From assembly GCF_026212465.1 (NCBI RefSeq), contig NC_080048.1:26198993-26262992 (forward strand): 64,000 nucleotides of DNA, in the 5' to 3' direction. The position numbers were made by a program, and so were the translations under genes. The notes beneath the pieces were generated by a model. It was given only the letters and a program-made list of their open reading frames with translations, did no database searches and was not told the DNA's origin. Below, piece after piece: positions 59,901-64,000 of this stretch (positions are counted from its first letter, which is position 1; every line of letters starts with the position of its first letter). This DNA is from Amaranthus tricolor (lineage: Eukaryota > Streptophyta > Magnoliopsida > Caryophyllales > Amaranthaceae).

Positions 59901-62900
59901 TGCGATTTTAAGGATTTTTTAGTTTTTTTTACACTTTCGCGCATAAAATAGCTAAAACTTGTTTTGTTTTGCACGAAACTTGGCACACAACTCTATTTGG
60001 TATATATATTATTTTGTCAAAGTGCTTAAAATTGAAAATCACAGTTATATGATAGAAATTAAGTGCTAAGTTGCGATTTTTTGGATTTTTAACCTTTTTT
60101 GGCACTTTCGCGCATATTATACCTAAAACTTGGTTTGTTTTGCACGAAACATGGCACAAAACACTATTTGGTATATATTATTGTTTTGAAGTAGTTAGAA
60201 TTGAAACTCATAGTCACATGCTAGAAATTACGTCCTAAGTTACTATTTTAAGGGTTTTGAAGCTTTCTTGGCTGTTTCGCGCAAAAAGTAGCTAAAACAA
60301 GGTGTGTTTTGCATAAAACATGGCACACAATAGTATTTTGTATATATTATTGTGTTGAAGTGGTTAAAATTTAAAATCCTAGTTATACACGAAATTACGT
60401 GCTATGTTGCGATTTTAAGGGCTTTTATGCTTTTTTGGCAATTTTGCGCATAAAATAGCTAACAATTTGTTTGTTTTGCACGAAACTTGGCACACAACAC
60501 TATTTCGTATCTATTATTGTGTTGAAGTGGTTAGAATAGAAAATCACTGGTATATGCTAGAAATTGCGTGCTAAGTTGCGATTTTAAGGGCTTTTAAGTG
60601 TTTTTTGGCACTTTCGCGCATAAAGTAGCTCAAACTTGGTTTGTTATGCACGAAACATGGCACACAACACTATTTGGTATATATTATGGTGTTAAAGTGG
60701 TTAGAAGCTTAAATTATAGTCATATTCTAGAAATTACGTGCTAAGTTGCGATTTTAAAGGATTTTATGCTTTTTATGAAATTTCGCGCATAAAGTTGCTA
60801 AAACTTGGTTCGTTTTACACGAAATTTGGCACACAACACTATTTGGTGTTTATTATTGTATTGAAGGGGTTAGAATTTATAATAAGTCATATGCTAGAAA
60901 TTACGTGCTAAGTTAATATTTTAACGGTTTTTAAGGTTTTTTGGCACTTTCGCGCATAAAGTAACTAAAACTTGGTTTGTTTTGCACAAAACATTGCACA
61001 CAACATTATTTTTTATATATTATTTTGTTGAAGTGGTTAATATTGAAAAACATAGTTATAAGATAGAAATTACGTGCTAAGTTGCGATTTTAAGGATTTT
61101 TAAGCTTTTTTGGCACTTTCGCGCATAAAATAGCTAAAACTTGGTTTGTTTTGCACAAAACTAGGCATACAAAAATATTTGGTATATATTATTGTGTTGA
61201 AGTGGTTAAAATTTAAAATCATAGTTATATGATAAAATGACGTTCTATGTTGCGATTTTAAGAATTTTTAAGCTTTTTTGGCACTTTAACGCATAAATTT
61301 TCTAAAACTTGGTTTGTTTTGCACGAAATTTGGCGCACAACACTATTTGGTATATATTAATGTGTTAAGTTGGTTAGAATATAAAATCATAGTCATATGC
61401 TAGAAATTATGTATTAAGTTGCAATTTTAAGGGTTTTTAAGCTTATTGGCACTTTCGCGCATAAAGTAGAAAAAACTAGGTTTGTTTTACACGAAACATG
61501 GCAACCAACACTATTTGGTATATATTATTGTGGTTAAGTGGTTCAAATTGATAATCCTAGTTATATGCTAGAAATTACGTGCTAACTTGATATTTTAATG
61601 GTTTTAAAGCTTTTTTGGGACTTTCGCGCATAAAATATCTAAAGCTTGGTGTGTTTTTCACGAAACATGGCACACAACACTATTTCGTATATATTATTGT
61701 GTTGAAGTGGTTAGAATTGAAAATCATTGTTATATGCTAGAAATTACGTGCTAAGTTGCGATTTTAAGGGTTTTTAAGTGTTTTTTTGACACTTTCACGC
61801 ATAAAGTAGCTCAAACTTGGTTTGTTTTGCACGAAACATGGCACACAACACTATTTAATATTTATTATTTTGTTAAAATGGTTAGAATCTAAAATGATAG
61901 TGATATGCTAGAAATTACGTGCTAAGTTATGATTTTACGGGTTTTTACGCTTTTTTGGCACTTTCGTGCATAAAGTAGCTAAAACTTGGTTTGTTTTGCA
62001 CAAAAGTTGATATACAATACTATTTGGTATATATTATTTAGTAAAAGTGGTTAGAATTGAAAATAATTCATATGCTAGAAATTACGTGCTAAGTAACTAT
62101 TTTAAGTGTTTTTTAAGCTTTTTTGACACTTTCGCGAATAAAGTAGCTAAAACATGGTTTGTTTTGCACAACCTTGCCACACAAAACTATTTGGTATATA
62201 TTATTGTGTTGAATTGGTTAAAATTGAAAATCATAGTTATAAGATAGAAATTACGTGCTAAGTTGAGATTTTAAGAATTTTTACGCTTTTTTGACACTTT
62301 CGCGCTTAAAGTAGCTAAAACTTGGTTTGTTTTGCACGAAACATGGGACAAAAACTTTTTGGTATATATTATTGGGTTGAAGTTGTTAAAATTGAAAATC
62401 ATAGTTATATGCTAGAAATTACGTGCTAAGTTTCGATTCTAAGGGTTTTTAAGTCTTTTTGGCACTTTCGCGCATAAAGTAACTAAAAAATAGTTTGTTT
62501 TGCACAAAACTTGGCACATAATATTTGGTATGTATTAATGTGTTGAAATGGTTAAAATTTAAAATCATAGTTATATGATAGAAATTATGTGCTAAGTTGG
62601 GATTTTATGGATTTTTAAGCTTTTTTGGCACTTTCGCTCAGAAAATTGCTAAAACTTGGTTTGTTTTGCATGAAATTTGGCACAACAAAAACTTGTTATA
62701 TATTATGGTGTCGAAATGGTTAAAATTTAAAATCTTGGTTGTATGATAGCAATTACATGCTAAGTTACTATTTTTAAGGGTTTTTATGCTTTTTTGGCAC
62801 TTTTGCGAATATAGTAGCTAAAAGTTGGTTTGTTTTGCACAAAACTTGGCATACAACACTATTTGGTATATAATATTATGTTGAAGTGGTTAAAATTAAA

Positions 62901-64000
62901 AATCATAGTTATATGATAAAATTACGTGCTAAGTTGCGATTTTAAGAATTTTTAAGCTTTTTTGGCACTTTTGCGCATAAAATAGTTAAAAACTTGGTTT
63001 GTTTTGCACGAAATTTGGCACGTAACACTATTTGTTATATATAATTGTGTAGAAGTGGTTTAAAATGAAAATCATAGTTATATGATAGAAATTGCGTGCT
63101 AAGTTGCGATATTAAGGATTTTTAAACTTTTTTGGCACTTTCGGTCATAAAGTAGCTCAAATTTGGTTTATTTTGAACGAAACATGGAACCCAACACTAT
63201 TTTGTATATATTATTGTGTTAAAGTGGTTAGAATATAAAATCATAGTCATATGCTAGAAATTACGTGCTAAGTTGCTATTTTAAGAGCTTTTAAGCTTTT
63301 TGCACTTTCGCGCATAAAGTAGCTAAAACATGGTTTGGTTTGCACGAAACATGGCACACAACACGATTTGTTATATATATTAGTGTTTAAGTGGTTAAAA
63401 TTTAAAATCATAGTTATATGCTAGAAATTACGTGCTAATTTGCGATTTTAAGGGTTTTAAAACTTTTTAGGCACTTTCGCGCATAAAGTTTCTAAAACTA
63501 GGTTTGTTTTGCACGAAATTTGGCACACAACACTATTCAGTATATATTATTGTGTTGAAATGGTTAGAATTGAAATTAAGTCATATCGTAGAAATTACGT
63601 GCTAAGTTACTAATTTAAGAGTTTTTAAGCTTTTTTGGCACTTTCACGCATAAAATAACTAAATCATGGTTTGTTTTGCACAAAACTTGGCACATAATAT
63701 TTGGTATATATTATTGTGTTGAAATGGTTTAAATTGAAAATCATATTTATATGAAATTATGTGCTAAGTTGCGATTTTAAGGATTTTTAAGCTTTCTTGG
63801 CACTTTCGCTCATAAAATTACTAAAACTTGGTTTGTTTTGCACGAAATATGGCACAACAACTATTTGTTATATATTATGGCGTCGAGATGGTTAAAATTT
63901 AAAATCATGGTTATATGATAGAAATTACGTGCTAAGTTACTATTTTTAACGGTTTTTAAGCTTTTTTGGCACTTTCGCGAATATAGTAGCTAAAAGTTGG
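56961..64000 (+). repeat. Bulk satellite, block 4 (about 42 monomers)
   Basis: Continuation of block 3 after the copia insertion, same orientation, running off the window. It shares ordered variant monomers with block 3: the fusion GGCACTTTCGTGCTATGTTG at about 41030, 57180 and 59547, and the TTTTCATAGAACACTACTTGG monomer at about 40615, 46026 and 59128. After removing the copia element the spacings are close to 32 and 14 monomers. No gene seen; short frames are monomer translations. Confidence 0.97.

Overview
This window is plant nuclear DNA, AT-rich and almost entirely repetitive. The evidence for a flowering plant is a CACTA (En/Spm) element with a TNP2 transposase and plant-type spliced exons, a SIRE-type Ty1-copia element with an extra env-like frame, and a long head-to-tail array of a ~169-bp satellite, a monomer length typical of plant centromeric or pericentromeric satellites. 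I cannot name the species. I see no ordinary host gene, tRNA, rRNA or CRISPR array.

Layout. 1-3078: 5' part of an inverted, internally deleted CACTA element (copy A); it keeps the last four exons of a Ulp1-like protease gene and is cut by the window edge. 3079-3529: unassigned AT-rich sequence with an (ATT)n microsatellite. 3530-18294: bulk 169-bp satellite, about 87 monomers. 18295-26528: CACTA copy B, inserted in one satellite monomer with an ACA target duplication; it holds a broken TNP2 gene and a broken second gene (Transposase_24-like N-terminus, Ulp1-like C-terminus). 26529-28321: bulk satellite. 28322-34155: a different satellite subtype arranged as a 911-bp higher-order repeat (406 bp of unrelated sequence plus three monomers), with a solo LTR in the first copy. 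34156-34968: 3' end of CACTA copy C. 34969-46223 and 56961-64000: bulk satellite with nested 13-14-monomer duplications. 46224-56960: a young full-length SIRE-type copia element on the minus strand (gag, pol, env-like ORF).

How the parts relate. The satellite is not only the target of the CACTA elements, it is also part of them. Copies A and B carry about three monomers inside the intron that separates the Ulp1 exon holding His/Asp from the exon holding Gln/Cys, and B has one more degenerate monomer in the intron between its two genes. The intron monomers form their own subtype, and this subtype builds the 911-bp higher-order repeat directly upstream of the C exons. The flank of B (26529-28200) is repeated after C (34969-36680). 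The simplest reading is an unequal exchange between intron satellite and flanking satellite that duplicated about 8.4 kb. This entanglement of a transposon intron with a megasatellite is the most unusual thing in the window.

The CACTA genes are decayed (frameshift, nonsense codons, lost splice sites). Only the copia element looks recent: its LTRs differ by four substitutions, one homopolymer base and one 17-bp duplication.
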